Positions 22,443 through 30,781 of a stretch of DNA of 64,000 nucleotides are shown piece after piece. How positions within the stretch are numbered: position 1 is the first letter of the stretch; each line of letters begins with the position of its first letter. The notes beneath the pieces were generated by a model that was not told the origin of the DNA, ran no database searches, and was given only the letters and a program-made list of their open reading frames with translations. Source of the stretch: Actinacidiphila acididurans (GTDB lineage: Bacteria > Actinomycetota > Actinomycetes > Streptomycetales > Streptomycetaceae); NCBI RefSeq assembly GCF_016918855.1, contig NZ_JADKYB010000009.1, positions 186,001 through 250,000 on the forward strand, read 5' to 3'. The translations under genes were made by a program, and so were the position numbers.

Positions 22443-23273
22443 ATGACGACGGGGGATGAACTGCTGCTGCTCGCGATCGATCCGCGCAAGCAGCGGATAC
22501 GGGGCGGGGGCCGGCTCCGGTTCGCCTTGCGGGCCGCGGAGTTGGCGGACCTGGCCGAGAGCGGACGGATCTCGCTCGGCGCGCGGCGGATCGAGGTGGT
22601 GGACGCCTCGCGCGTCACGGACCGCCGCCTGAACAACGTGCTGCACGCCCTGGCCGGGAGCGCGCCCGCGCCCACCGTGAAGGTGTGGCTGGAGCAGACC
22701 CCGCGCTCCCTGGTCACCGAATACGTGTCCCGGCTGCAGGACCAGAAGGCATTGCGCGTCCGCCGGTGGCGCGACCGCGGCGGCCGCACCCGCCAGGACA
22801 TCCTCTCCGTCGACGAGCCGCGCCGCCGCGCCCTGGTGACGCGCCTCGATGCCGTGGCCCGCCCCGGCTCGTCCGGGCAGGACTCCGCGGGGAGCGACCT
22901 CGTCCTGGCCGCCCTCGTCCAGGCGGCCGGCCTGGCCGGCGCCGTCCACCCCGGCCCGCGCGGCTTCCCCGCCCGCCGCCGCCTGGCCGCTCTCGTCGCC
23001 GCCGACCCCCTCGCCGCCACGACCGCGGACGCCGCCGTCACCGCCGACCGGGAACTCGCCGACGCCCTGGTCACCGGCACCGACTCCCTCAGCCGCCGCC
23101 TGTACCGCGATCTCACCGACGTCTACGCCGACGCCACCACCGGCGGCCACAGCCTCGGCCACGACCTCGACCCCGGCGCCTGGTCCGGCGCCGACTCCAC
23201 CTCCCATCACACCGGCGGCCACCACGCGGCCGGCGGCCACGGCCACCACGGCGCGGGCAGCGACGGCTGGTGA
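22443..23273 (+). CDS. GPP34 (GOLPH3/Vps74-like) phosphoprotein with His-rich tail
   Basis: The product has 276 residues. The GPP34 fold runs from LLLLAIDPRKQRIRGGGRLRFALRAAELADLAESGRISLGARRIEVVD to about residue 215 (helical region with DRELADALVTG and SLSRRLYRDL). The eukaryotic homologues bind phosphatidylinositol-4-phosphate and glycosyltransferases; in actinobacteria the family is widespread and its role is unknown. The last 40 residues are unusual: at least nine His among Gly, Ala and Asp (SHHTGGHHAAGGHGHHG), which may bind metal. The start is ATG 22443. The 457-bp gap to the divergent alpha-galactosidase contains that gene's promoter. Confidence 0.88.
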   Translation: MTTGDELLLLAIDPRKQRIRGGGRLRFALRAAELADLAESGRISLGARRIEVVDASRVTDRRLNNVLHALAGSAPAPTVKVWLEQTPRSLVTEYVSRLQDQKALRVRRWRDRGGRTRQDILSVDEPRRRALVTRLDAVARPGSSGQDSAGSDLVLAALVQAAGLAGAVHPGPRGFPARRRLAALVAADPLAATTADAAVTADRELADALVTGTDSLSRRLYRDLTDVYADATTGGHSLGHDLDPGAWSGADSTSHHTGGHHAAGGHGHHGAGSDGW

Positions 23274-23387
23274 CCCGTACGGGCCCGGTGAGCCCCTCCG
23301 TCACGACGATCGTGCGGGCCGTCGTCGTGGCCCGGCGGACGCGGCCGACCGGCGGTGATGTCGGTGGCGGCTGGCAGGCTGCAGGTC

Positions 23388-23657
23388 ATGGACGCGAGGT
23401 GGATGCAGCAGCGGGTGTACGGCGCGGACCACGACGACCCGGATCCCGGGCCGCGGGCGGGACATGAGTACGTGGAACTGGTGGGCGGCCCGCTGGACGG
23501 ACTGCTGCTGGACGTCACCGGCATCCCGCCGGCCGACCGCCCCGGCGGGGCCGCGCTGGTCACGGAAATAGGAAGCTTCGGCCCCGGCGGCCGCGCCTGG
23601 TACGGGCCGCGCCCCGGGCGCCCCCACGCATGGGCCTGGCAGGGCGACACACCCTGA
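23388..23657 (+). CDS. Small conserved hypothetical protein
   Basis: The product has 89 residues from ATG 23388. The clearest segment is YVELVGGPLDGLLLDVTG, a short beta-hairpin motif (elVGGPlDG) common to many small Streptomyces proteins that have no assigned function. The middle is rich in Pro, Gly and Asp; the end (PHAWAWQGDTP) is Trp-rich. No signal peptide or membrane segment. It is convergent with the DUF6236 gene, 35 bases away, and not obviously linked to the GPP34 gene 114 bases upstream. Confidence 0.65.
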   Translation: MDARWMQQRVYGADHDDPDPGPRAGHEYVELVGGPLDGLLLDVTGIPPADRPGGAALVTEIGSFGPGGRAWYGPRPGRPHAWAWQGDTP

Positions 23658-23692
23658 CCCGGCCCATCCGCAAGGGCATCCGCAAGGCAGGG

Positions 23693-24889
23693 TCAGCGGC
23701 GGTGGATGAGCCGGTCCAGGAGGGAGGACGGAGCCAGGCCGCGTTCCACGCAGAGCAGATAAGCGGCGACCGGCGATTCCTTGACGAGCGCGCGCCGTTG
23801 CCCGGCCGCTGAGCGTCCCAGCGCCCCGAGGGCGAAAGCCGCTCCCGCGCCGGCGTCGAGAAGGGGCTGGTTTCCGAACAGGCCGAGGGCTGCGGCGCCG
23901 ACGGCGGCGGGCAGCTCGAATTTCAGGTTGGCGGCGCTGAAGGCGGTATCGATGCGCAGACCCTTCATCGCGCCGCGCAGTTCGTCCAGAGGCCCGGTGA
24001 ATTCCCGCTCGACCCGTTCGGCGATCCGCAGTTCCCTTCCCAGCGGCCCCGTGATGCCCTGGGCGGCGAAGGCCTCGGTGAGTTCGTTCACCACCCGGGC
24101 GACCGCGGCACTGAATTCCCCGAACAGTGCCGCGTTCGTGCCGCGCAGCCGGATGATCTTCTGCACGGGGACGTCGGCCAGATGGTCGGGGGTGACGATG
24201 CGCAGGGCCAGCAGTCCCACCGCGCGTACGTCGTCGTGGGCGGGCACGGAGACGGTGTCGTCGAGCAGAGCGGACGCGATGCCGTCGGCGTCCCAGCTCC
24301 CGGACGCGATATGGGCTGCCGGCTGGTCGGTCGCGGGAGTGAAGCCGTTGACGCGGGCGACCTCCTCGACAAGGGCGCACTTGTAGACCCAGGCCAGGGC
24401 GGCATCCATGGTGATCCACGAGGAGAACCGGGGGAGCGCCAGTCCCGTGTCGAGGAGCATGTCGCGGACGTCGCCGGCGATCTCACCGCGGTGAAGGTCG
24501 GCCAGCGGCCGCGTGCCACCGCTGCGCTGCCAGGGTGGTTCGGCCCGTACCGACCACGGCCGGCCGGGCTGAACGCCTGCCCGGGCCACGTAGGGAGCGA
24601 GAGGGCCGGGTACGTCCTCGGCCATCTCGTACCACCGCCGCAGGTCGGGCCCGTACCGCTGGAGCACGTCCCGGAAGACGGGCGTCAGCCGCTGTGCGGC
24701 CTGCGCCGGGTCGACCGTCCTGACGAAGCCGAGTTCGTCGCGCAGCGCACGCACCGTGGGCGAATCGTCGACGTGGTAGCCGCCGGGCACCACGCGGGCC
24801 AGCGCGGGCATGTAGAGCGCGGCGGTCTTGACCCACTCTTCGTCACGGATGCGGACGTACGGGTAGTACAAACCGAAGCGGTCCAGCAC
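23693..24889 (-). CDS. DUF6236 family protein
   Basis: The product has 398 residues from GTG 24889, after GGGGGA. The opening GLYYPYVRIRDEEWVKTAALYMPALARVVP is the hallmark of the DUF6236 proteins of actinobacteria. The rest is mostly alpha-helical with a long charged helix (about 270-320: TEAFAAQGITGPLGRELRIAERVEREF) and a hydrophobic patch near 335-365 (PAAVGAAALGLFG). The function is unknown; family genes are scattered in mobile and defence-like neighbourhoods, but nothing nearby supports a defence role here. Stands alone between a convergent small gene and a co-directional HAD gene. Confidence 0.8.
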   Translation of the reverse strand: MLDRFGLYYPYVRIRDEEWVKTAALYMPALARVVPGGYHVDDSPTVRALRDELGFVRTVDPAQAAQRLTPVFRDVLQRYGPDLRRWYEMAEDVPGPLAPYVARAGVQPGRPWSVRAEPPWQRSGGTRPLADLHRGEIAGDVRDMLLDTGLALPRFSSWITMDAALAWVYKCALVEEVARVNGFTPATDQPAAHIASGSWDADGIASALLDDTVSVPAHDDVRAVGLLALRIVTPDHLADVPVQKIIRLRGTNAALFGEFSAAVARVVNELTEAFAAQGITGPLGRELRIAERVEREFTGPLDELRGAMKGLRIDTAFSAANLKFELPAAVGAAALGLFGNQPLLDAGAGAAFALGALGRSAAGQRRALVKESPVAAYLLCVERGLAPSSLLDRLIHRR

Positions 24890-24958
24890 GGAATCCCCCT
24901 ACGACGAGCCCTGCGCCCATCTTCGCCAACGCCGCCCGCTCCGGGAGGCCGAACAGGC

Positions 24959-25591
24959 CTAGCGGGATGTGTCCCCGATGGCCCGCACGGCCTGCCGCAG
25001 TGTGGGGAAGCACGCGTCGGCTTCGGTGAGCGCGTGCGCCGGGTGGGTGGTCGTCACGGCGTGGACCGCGCAGCCGGCCGTGTGAGCGGCGCGGATACCG
25101 GCCGGGGAGTCCTCGACGACCGTGCAGCGGCGCGGGTCGACCGACAGCCGCCGCGCGGCGGCGAGGGAGCCGTCCGGGGCGGGCTTGCCGTGCCGTACGT
25201 CCTCGGCGCAGACCCGCACCTGCGGCACGGGAAGCCCGAGGCGCCCCATACGCGTCACCGTGGCCTCGCGCCGGCTGGACGTGACGACCGCCCACGGGAC
25301 CGTCAACCCGCCCAGCACACCGGCGGCGTCCGGATAGGGCCGCATGGCCGCCTCCTCGGCCGCCATCAGCCGGTCCAGCACGCGGTTCTCCCGCACGCTG
25401 TCGAGGCCCGGGGCCACGATCCGCAGCGTGTCCGAGCGCCGCCGCCCCTGCGTGACCCGCCCCACGTACTCCGGGTCCAGCCCCCGCAGCCTCGCCCACG
25501 CCTCCCACACCCGCGCATGGCAGGCCCCGGAATCGATCAGCACCCCGTCCACGTCGAACAGCACAGCGGCCGGCCGCAACGTCGTCGTCAC
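24959..25591 (-). CDS. HAD-superfamily phosphatase (beta-phosphoglucomutase-like)
   Basis: The product has 210 residues from GTG 25591. Motif I is LFDVDGVLIDSG (nucleophile and acid Asp), motif II lies in WAVVTSSRR, motif III Lys in HGKPAPDGSL, and motif IV in VVEDSPAGIRAA. An alpha-helical cap lies between residues 20 and 85. These are the Mg-dependent small-molecule phosphatases, such as sugar phosphatases or phosphoglycolate phosphatase-like enzymes. The substrate cannot be read from sequence. It is 69 bases upstream of the DUF6236 gene on the same strand and may share its message. Confidence 0.92.
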   Translation of the reverse strand: MTTTLRPAAVLFDVDGVLIDSGACHARVWEAWARLRGLDPEYVGRVTQGRRRSDTLRIVAPGLDSVRENRVLDRLMAAEEAAMRPYPDAAGVLGGLTVPWAVVTSSRREATVTRMGRLGLPVPQVRVCAEDVRHGKPAPDGSLAAARRLSVDPRRCTVVEDSPAGIRAAHTAGCAVHAVTTTHPAHALTEADACFPTLRQAVRAIGDTSR

Positions 25592-25677
25592 GCCGGCAAC
25601 CCTGCTGTCCCGCCGTAGGACCGCGCAAGCGGCGGACGGCGGCGGCGTCGGCCAAGTGCCGTGGCGGCCGGGGGCTT

Positions 25678-25764
25678 TCAGCGGGCCGGCCGGCCGAGCG
25701 CGTCGAAGACCGCCACGGGATCGAGGTGATCGCGCCGGCGGGGGCCGGTGACGGTCGTCGTCAT
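25678..25764 (-). CDS. Possible 28-residue peptide downstream of the NmrA gene
   Basis: ATG 25764 follows GAGGAA by 7 bases and opens a 28-codon frame (MTTTVTGPRRRDHLDPVAVF, then DALGRPAR). It lies 35 bases after the stop of the NmrA-like gene on the same strand. The good ribosome site is its only support. It may be a real small protein or the relic of a lost gene. No family is recognised. Confidence 0.3.
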   Translation of the reverse strand: MTTTVTGPRRRDHLDPVAVFDALGRPAR

Positions 25765-25799
25765 GGGGGTTCCTCGGAGGCGTCGATCGCGAGTGTGCG

Positions 25800-26681
25800 T
25801 CACCGCCACGCCCGGGCGGTGCGGCGGGCGAAAGCGGTGAAGGGGATCGGGGGGACGCCGGTGACCTTTTCGACGTCGCCGGTGGGGCGGGAGCCCAGCC
25901 CGGCCGCGACGGTCTCGGTCAGCGTCCTGAGCATCGCGCCGTATGCGGCGGGCACGCCTGCCGCCACGGTGTGCCGGATCCACTCGTCCCGGTCGATGTC
26001 CCGGTACGTCACCGGCCGCCCGGTGACGTCGGCGATGATCCCGGCGGCCCGGCCGACGGTGAGCGCTTCGGGGCCGGTGAGGGCGTACGCGGCGCCGGCG
26101 TGGGCGTCGGGGTCGGCCAGGGTCGCGGCGGCCACGGCCGCGATGTCCTCCGCGTCGACGAACGCCTCCGCGCCGTCCCCGGTGGGCACCGTGATCACGT
26201 CGTCCATGGGCTTGAGGAAGGTCTCGCTGAAGTTCTGCATGAACCAGGCGGGCCGCAGGACGGTGTGGGAGAGCGAGCCGCGGGCGGCCAGGTCGAGTTC
26301 GACGGCCCTCAGGGCGACCTGCGGGGCAGCCCGGTCGATGCCGTAGGCGCTCAGGTACGTCACGTGCCGTACGCCTTCGTGCTCGGCGAGGTCGAGGAAG
26401 GCGGCGACCTGGCCGGCGTAGTCCACGCGCATGACCGGCGGGACCAGGTAGAGCCGGTCGGCGCCGGCCAGCGCGGGGCGGTGGGTGGCCGGGTCGTCCC
26501 AGTCGAAGGGGACGTCGGCGCCGCGGCGTGCGGCGGTGCGGACGGTCAGGCCGCGGGCGGTGAGGCGGGCGGCGAGGCGGGAGCCGGTCCTTCCGGTGCC
26601 GGCCAGGACCAGGGCGGTGGCGGCACGGCCGGAGGGACGGGCGGAGGGGGCGCTGGACGCAGAAGGTGTGGAAACGTTCAT
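25800..26681 (-). CDS. NmrA-like NAD(P)-binding protein
   Basis: The product has 293 residues. After a Ser/Ala-rich start comes ALVLAGTGRTGSRLAARL, an NmrA-type GxGxxG Rossmann loop, then VRTAARRG (NADP side) and VTYLSAYGID. PAWFMQNFSET is the substrate-side signature of the NmrA/azoreductase-like group, and FVDAEDIAAVA follows. The enzymes are either NAD(P)H-dependent quinone or azo reductases or redox-sensing proteins. The start ATG 26681 overlaps by no more than a few bases the possible early starts of the divergent AraC gene, so the two must share a compact promoter. The AraC protein is its likely regulator. Confidence 0.9.
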   Translation of the reverse strand: MNVSTPSASSAPSARPSGRAATALVLAGTGRTGSRLAARLTARGLTVRTAARRGADVPFDWDDPATHRPALAGADRLYLVPPVMRVDYAGQVAAFLDLAEHEGVRHVTYLSAYGIDRAAPQVALRAVELDLAARGSLSHTVLRPAWFMQNFSETFLKPMDDVITVPTGDGAEAFVDAEDIAAVAAATLADPDAHAGAAYALTGPEALTVGRAAGIIADVTGRPVTYRDIDRDEWIRHTVAAGVPAAYGAMLRTLTETVAAGLGSRPTGDVEKVTGVPPIPFTAFARRTARAWR

Positions 26682-26757
26682 GTCTCCTACGGTGCCGGGC
26701 CGGGGCGAGCGCATCAATGTGCTTGACGCTCGATTCCATACGCAGGACGCTCATGGG

Positions 26758-27735
26758 GTGGACGTTCTGCAATCCCATCTCGTACGGGCCCGCGCCTCGG
26801 GCGGTGTCTTCGCGCGGTCGGTGGCGCGCCCGCCGTGGGGGCTGTGTCTGCCCGGCACGATCCAACTGGCCGTGCACACCACCCTCCAGGGCCGCATGTG
26901 GCTCTGGCTGGACGGCGCGGGCGAGCCGCTGGAGCTCGCGCCCGGGGACGTTGCCCTCGTGCGCGGTGGCCCCGACCACTTCGTCGCCGACCGGCCGGGC
27001 GCGCCCTGCCTGCCGCCCGAGCAGTTCCGCGAAGCCCACGCCGGCGACGCGGACCGCGCCCGCGCCGCCGCGACCGACAGTGCGGCCGACCGGGCGGGCG
27101 CGGCGGGGCACGGCACGAACACGTTCCTGTGCGGCGCGTACACGCTCTCCGGCGATGTCGGCAGGGGCCTGCTGGAGGCCCTGCCGGCCGTGCTCACCCT
27201 GTCCGCCGCCGCGGACGACCCCCTGCACGACGTCATCGCCCTGCTGTCCTCCGAACTCGCCACCCCCGCCCCCGGACAGCAGACCGTCCTGGACCGCCTG
27301 CTGGACATCCTGCTGGTGTTCACCCTGCGCGCCGGCTTCCGGCGCAGCGAACACGCGCCCGCGTGGTTCCGCGCGGAGGCCGACCCCCGGCTCGCCCCGG
27401 CCCTGCGGGCGATGCACTCCGACCCCGCCCGCGCCTGGACCGTGACCGACCTGGCCGCCGCCAGCGGGCTGTCCCGGGCCGCGTTCGCCCGGATCTTCCA
27501 GCACGCCCTGGGCCAGACCCCCATGCGGTACCTCACCGAGTGGCGCATGACCCTGGCCCGCGACGAACTGCGCGCCGGGGAGGCGACCCTCGCCCGGATC
27601 GCCGCCCGCACCGGCTACGCCTCCCCGTACGCCTTCGCCGCCGCGTTCCGCCGCCACCACGGAAGCGCCCCCGGCCAGTGGCGCCGCCGGCAGCCGCCCC
27701 CGCCGCTGTCCACGGACGGCGTCCACACCGCCTGA
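26758..27735 (+). CDS. AraC-family regulator with cupin_6 domain
   Basis: The product has 325 residues if it starts at GTG 26758 (VDVLQSHLVRARASGGVFARS, the usual N-terminus of this subgroup). In-frame starts at 26680, 26692 and 26719 would reach into the divergent NmrA gene and add an unfamiliar extension. The cupin_6 domain (about 10-190) has PPWGLCLPG and APGDVALVRGGPDH. The C-terminus has the two helix-turn-helix motifs WTVTDLAAASGLSRAAFARIF and LARIAARTGYASPYAFAAAF with GSAPGQWR. The N-terminal domain is about 35 residues longer than usual because of an Ala/Asp/Arg-rich insertion. It probably controls the divergent NmrA gene. Confidence 0.88.
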   Translation: MDVLQSHLVRARASGGVFARSVARPPWGLCLPGTIQLAVHTTLQGRMWLWLDGAGEPLELAPGDVALVRGGPDHFVADRPGAPCLPPEQFREAHAGDADRARAAATDSAADRAGAAGHGTNTFLCGAYTLSGDVGRGLLEALPAVLTLSAAADDPLHDVIALLSSELATPAPGQQTVLDRLLDILLVFTLRAGFRRSEHAPAWFRAEADPRLAPALRAMHSDPARAWTVTDLAAASGLSRAAFARIFQHALGQTPMRYLTEWRMTLARDELRAGEATLARIAARTGYASPYAFAAAFRRHHGSAPGQWRRRQPPPPLSTDGVHTA

Positions 27736-27794
27736 ACCCCGCCCTGCCGTATATGTGTTGGTGCGGTGGGCGCCGCGGGCCCGAGGATGCTGTC

Positions 27795-28211
27795 ATGAAC
27801 AACCGAACGCAGCTCACGCACATCGCCGCTCCGCAAGGCGTCGCCCCGGGGACGGGCTACACCCATGTGGTGATGGGAACCGGCCGGCTGGTCGCCCTGT
27901 CCGGGCAGGTGGCGCTGGACGCGCGGGGCGAGGTCGTCGGCGCGGGGGATCCCGCGGCGCAGGCGCGGCAGGTCTTCGAGAACCTGCGCCGGTGCCTGGC
28001 GGCGGCCGGCGCGACCTTCGACGACGTCGTCAAGCTCACCTACTTCATCACCGACGTCGCCCACCTGCCCGCGGTCCGCACCGTGCGGGACGAGTACATC
28101 GACACCGCCCGCCCGCCGGCGAGCACCGCGGTCCAGGTGGCCGGGCTGTTCCGCCCGGAACTGCTGCTGGAGGTCGAGGCGTTCGCCCTGCTCGCCGAGC
28201 CCTCCGCCTGA
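27795..28211 (+). CDS. RidA-family protein (reactive enamine/imine deaminase)
   Basis: The product has 138 residues from ATG 27795. The YjgF/RidA pattern is complete: GYTHVVMGTGRLVALSGQVALD, QARQVFENLRRCLAAAGATFDDVVKLTYFITD, and STAVQVAGLFRPELLLEVEAFA. In catalytically active RidA an Arg near position 105 binds the carboxylate; here the corresponding segment reads RPPASTAV followed by LFRPELLLEVE, so the usual Arg-containing RxAVxVxxLP pattern is altered (TAVQVAGL) and the protein may belong to the Rid4-7 type. It is a cytosolic trimer by family. It lies 59 bases after the AraC gene and converges with the methyltransferase, 12 bases between stops. Confidence 0.88.
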   Translation: MNNRTQLTHIAAPQGVAPGTGYTHVVMGTGRLVALSGQVALDARGEVVGAGDPAAQARQVFENLRRCLAAAGATFDDVVKLTYFITDVAHLPAVRTVRDEYIDTARPPASTAVQVAGLFRPELLLEVEAFALLAEPSA

Positions 28212-28223
28212 CGACCGTACGGG

Positions 28224-28973
28224 TCAGGCGGAAGCCGCCCGCGGGTCCCGGCGGAACAGCGCCGTGCCCAAGAACGCCTCGCCGAACAGCGCCGATTCGG
28301 GCGGCTGCTCGCGCATCGGGCGCTGTTCGACCTCGGTCAGGTCCGAGAAGATCCAGCGCAGCGACTGCGGGGTGTAGGCGAGGCCGCCCTGCAGGTGGAG
28401 TTCGCGGTACAGGTCCGCGTCGCAGAGTTCCGAGCCCATGGCGCCGGCGGCGAAGCAGGTGAGCGCGAGGTGCCCGCCGGGGGCCAGCACGCGGTCCAGG
28501 AGGGCCAGATAGCTGACCCGGCGGTGCGGGGGCAGGTGGTGGAAGCATCCCGAGTCGACGACCAGGTCGTACGGCCCGGTCAGCTCCCTGCCGGCGAGCC
28601 GGAACGCGTCGCCGCACAGGAAGCGGACGTCGAGCCCGGCCTCGCGCGCCCGGTCCCCGGCCCAGGCCAGGGCGGCGGGGGAGAGGTCGAGGGCGTCCAC
28701 CGCGAACCCGCGGGAGGCCAGGAACAGGGCGTTGCGTCCCGGACCGCAGCCCAGGTCCAGGGCCCGGCCCGGGGCGATCAGGCCCCCGTCGAGGTAGCCG
28801 GCCAGATTCTCGTCGGGCTTGGCCGCGAAGAACGGGACCGGCCTGGACCGGTCGGCGTAGAAGCGGTCCCAGTAGGCCGCGCCGTCGCCGGTGGCCCACC
28901 GGCCGTCCCGGCTGGCGAACAGCCCGTCCAGGAGCGCGAGCACATCCTCGACGGTGCGTACGGTCCGCTCCAT
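28224..28973 (-). CDS. Class I SAM-dependent methyltransferase
   Basis: The product has 249 residues. Motif I is ALDLGCGPGRNALFLASRG, motif II VDALDLSPAALAWA, motif III around FLCGDAF, then DLVVDSGCFHHLPPHRR and VLAPGGHLALTCFA. The DLGCGxGR-then-FHHLPPHRR pattern is typical of the thiopurine/arsenite- or tellurite-like small methyltransferases of actinobacteria. No Cys triad for arsenic binding is seen. The N-terminal YWDRFYADRSRPVPFF segment covers the active site. The start is ATG 28973. Substrate unknown. It stands alone, convergent with the RidA gene. Confidence 0.88.
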   Translation of the reverse strand: MERTVRTVEDVLALLDGLFASRDGRWATGDGAAYWDRFYADRSRPVPFFAAKPDENLAGYLDGGLIAPGRALDLGCGPGRNALFLASRGFAVDALDLSPAALAWAGDRAREAGLDVRFLCGDAFRLAGRELTGPYDLVVDSGCFHHLPPHRRVSYLALLDRVLAPGGHLALTCFAAGAMGSELCDADLYRELHLQGGLAYTPQSLRWIFSDLTEVEQRPMREQPPESALFGEAFLGTALFRRDPRAASA

Positions 28974-29232
28974 CCGACCCCCCCTCGGCAGACCTCGGCA
29001 GACTGCTCGACCGTAGCGCCGGAAGGATCGAAAGACCAGGTCAGGGCATATGCGCCGATCCGCTGGAGCGTCACCGGGGGCCCGGGAAGGGAGCGGGCGG
29101 GCCCGCCCCTCCGCCCCCGGCCCGCGCAGGCGCTCCCGCCCCCGCCAGGGCCCGGGAAAGAGCCCTTCACGGCCGGGCCGGGCGAACTTTTTCCAGGCGT
29201 TTCCGGCCCCGCTGTGTCAGCGTCCTTTGGCG

Positions 29233-29832
29233 TCAGCGTCCTTCGACGGCGGCGTTCTTGGTGCGGCTGCGGTAGGCGCGGGCGGCCATGCGGGTGCTGC
29301 AGGCGGTGCTGCAGTACAGGCCCGAGGAGTTGCGGGTCTTGTCGAAGAAGCCCGTGTGGCACGAGGGGTCCTTGCACATCTTCAGCCGGGCCCAGCCGCC
29401 GCGTGCGGCCAGGTCGGCCGCGGCGGCGAACAGCGCGCCGAAGCCGCCGAGCACCCCGTCCTGCGCCGGCACCAGGCGGACCCCGTCGGCGCTCAGCCGC
29501 GGGGTGAGGGGGTAGCGGGGGGCGATGCGCTCCAGGTAGTCCTCGGCGGCCGGCAGGGCGGCCTCCCCGTCCTCGCAGCCCGAGTGCGCGCGGAAGATCG
29601 CCACGAAGGCGTCGCGCAGCTCGCGGGCCGCCACGGCGTCCGCACCCGTCACCACCGCGCCGGTGGCGGTGCCGCCGGCCAGACCGGTACGGGCCAGCCA
29701 CGCCGCCAGATCCTCCGGCCCCGTCAGCCGGTCCGGGCTGCCGCCCAGGGGCCCGGTGTTGACGAAGCCCAGGAGCAGGTCGGAACTGTCGCACACGGCC
29801 GGCGTGCACATCTCCGCCGCGGCCTGCTGCAT
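29233..29832 (-). CDS. CGNR-type zinc-finger regulator with altered CGNR motif
   Basis: The product has 199 residues. The N-terminal ABATE ligand-binding domain (LLLGFVNTGPL, then PEDLAAWLARTGL, REL RDAFVAIFRA region) is followed by the treble-clef finger: CKDPSCHTGFFDKTRNSSG, then YCSTACSTRMAARAYRSR. The four zinc ligands (CxxxxC and CxxxC) are kept, but the name-giving CGNR reads CSTR. A second family member with intact CGNR is at 62033-62596. The role is presumed DNA binding controlled by a small molecule. The ATG at 29832 is chosen; the divergent DJ-1 gene at 30040 is the likely target. Confidence 0.85.
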   Translation of the reverse strand: MQQAAAEMCTPAVCDSSDLLLGFVNTGPLGGSPDRLTGPEDLAAWLARTGLAGGTATGAVVTGADAVAARELRDAFVAIFRAHSGCEDGEAALPAAEDYLERIAPRYPLTPRLSADGVRLVPAQDGVLGGFGALFAAAADLAARGGWARLKMCKDPSCHTGFFDKTRNSSGLYCSTACSTRMAARAYRSRTKNAAVEGR

Positions 29833-29939
29833 GATCGCCCACCCTTCTCCCCGGTCCCCCCGGAACCCCCATCCTACGGCACCCGCCCCAGCGCGTCATG
29901 ACCGTACTCGTGTAGCTCATCACATCGAAGATCCACTGT

Positions 29940-29970
29940 TTGTCTTCGTCATGAGCAAACGTGTTACGGT
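29940..29970 (+). promoter_or_regulatory. Putative promoter of the DJ-1/PfpI gene with flanking dyad
   Basis: TTGTCT (29940-29945), a 19-base spacer and TACGGT (29965-29970) form a fair actinobacterial promoter, about 70 bases upstream of ATG 30040. GTTTG and CAAAC arms lie around the -35 region, a possible operator for the divergent CGNR protein. Inferred only. Confidence 0.4.
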
Positions 29971-30039
29971 CCACTCGTCGCGATGCCGAGGCCCGTCCGG
30001 GCCGTCCACGGTGCACGCGCAGCACATGCGGAGGTAGTC

Positions 30040-30768
30040 ATGCCCTCACTGCTGGTGATCCTGACCGGGGCGACCAGGTGGACCCAGAAGGACGGCTCCC
30101 AGCGGCCCACGGGCTTTTGGAGCGAGGAGTTCGTGGAGCCGCACAAGGCGTTCACCGCGGCCGGCGTGGAGCTGACCGTCGTCACGCCGGGCGGCCGTCC
30201 TGCCGTCGTGGACGAGCTCAGCCTGACCGCTCAGGCCAACGGCGGCGACGAGGCCAAGGTCGCGGAGCTGCGGTCGTACCTGGACGGCGTACGGGACCTG
30301 CTGGCCCACCCCGGGCGGCTGGAGGACGCCGACCCGGCCGCGTACGACGGGGTGTTCATCCCGGGCGGTCACGGCCCGATGCAGGACCTGGCGGTCAACG
30401 AGGACGTCGCCCGGGTGCTGGAGACCCTGCTCCCCGACCCCTCGAAGGTCGTGGCCTCGCTCTGCCACGGCCAGGCGGCCTTCCTGGCGGCGGGCGACGC
30501 CGACGGGCAGTGGCTGTTCAAGGGACGCCGCATGACCTCCTTCACCGACGAGGAGGAGACGCAGACCGGCCTGGCCGCCAACGCGCCCTGGCTGCTCGCC
30601 ACCCGCCTGACGGCCGCCGGGGCCGACTTCGTACCCGCGGCCGCCTGGTCCTCCCACGTGATCGTCGACGGCAACCTCGTCACCGGCCAGAACCCCGCCT
30701 CCGCCGCCGAGGCCGCCCAGGCCGTCCTGAAGGAACTGACCGACCGGGCCGGCGCCGCGGCGGCCTGA
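30040..30768 (+). CDS. DJ-1/PfpI family (type 1 glutamine amidotransferase-like) protein
   Basis: The product has 242 residues from ATG 30040, 9 bases after GGAGG. It resembles the Hsp31-like class I glutamine amidotransferases: TGFWSEEFVEPHKAF, YDGVFIPGGHGPMQDL (Glu/Gly-rich substrate loop), and VASLCHGQAAFL, the nucleophile elbow with Cys in LCHG followed by a conserved His. These act as glyoxalase III/deglycase-type enzymes, chaperones or proteases; the EEFVEP Glu helps the nucleophile. It is divergent from the CGNR regulator and convergent with the P450 gene 13 bases away. Confidence 0.9.
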   Translation: MPSLLVILTGATRWTQKDGSQRPTGFWSEEFVEPHKAFTAAGVELTVVTPGGRPAVVDELSLTAQANGGDEAKVAELRSYLDGVRDLLAHPGRLEDADPAAYDGVFIPGGHGPMQDLAVNEDVARVLETLLPDPSKVVASLCHGQAAFLAAGDADGQWLFKGRRMTSFTDEEETQTGLAANAPWLLATRLTAAGADFVPAAAWSSHVIVDGNLVTGQNPASAAEAAQAVLKELTDRAGAAAA

Positions 30769-30781
30769 CGCCCCGGCAGGA

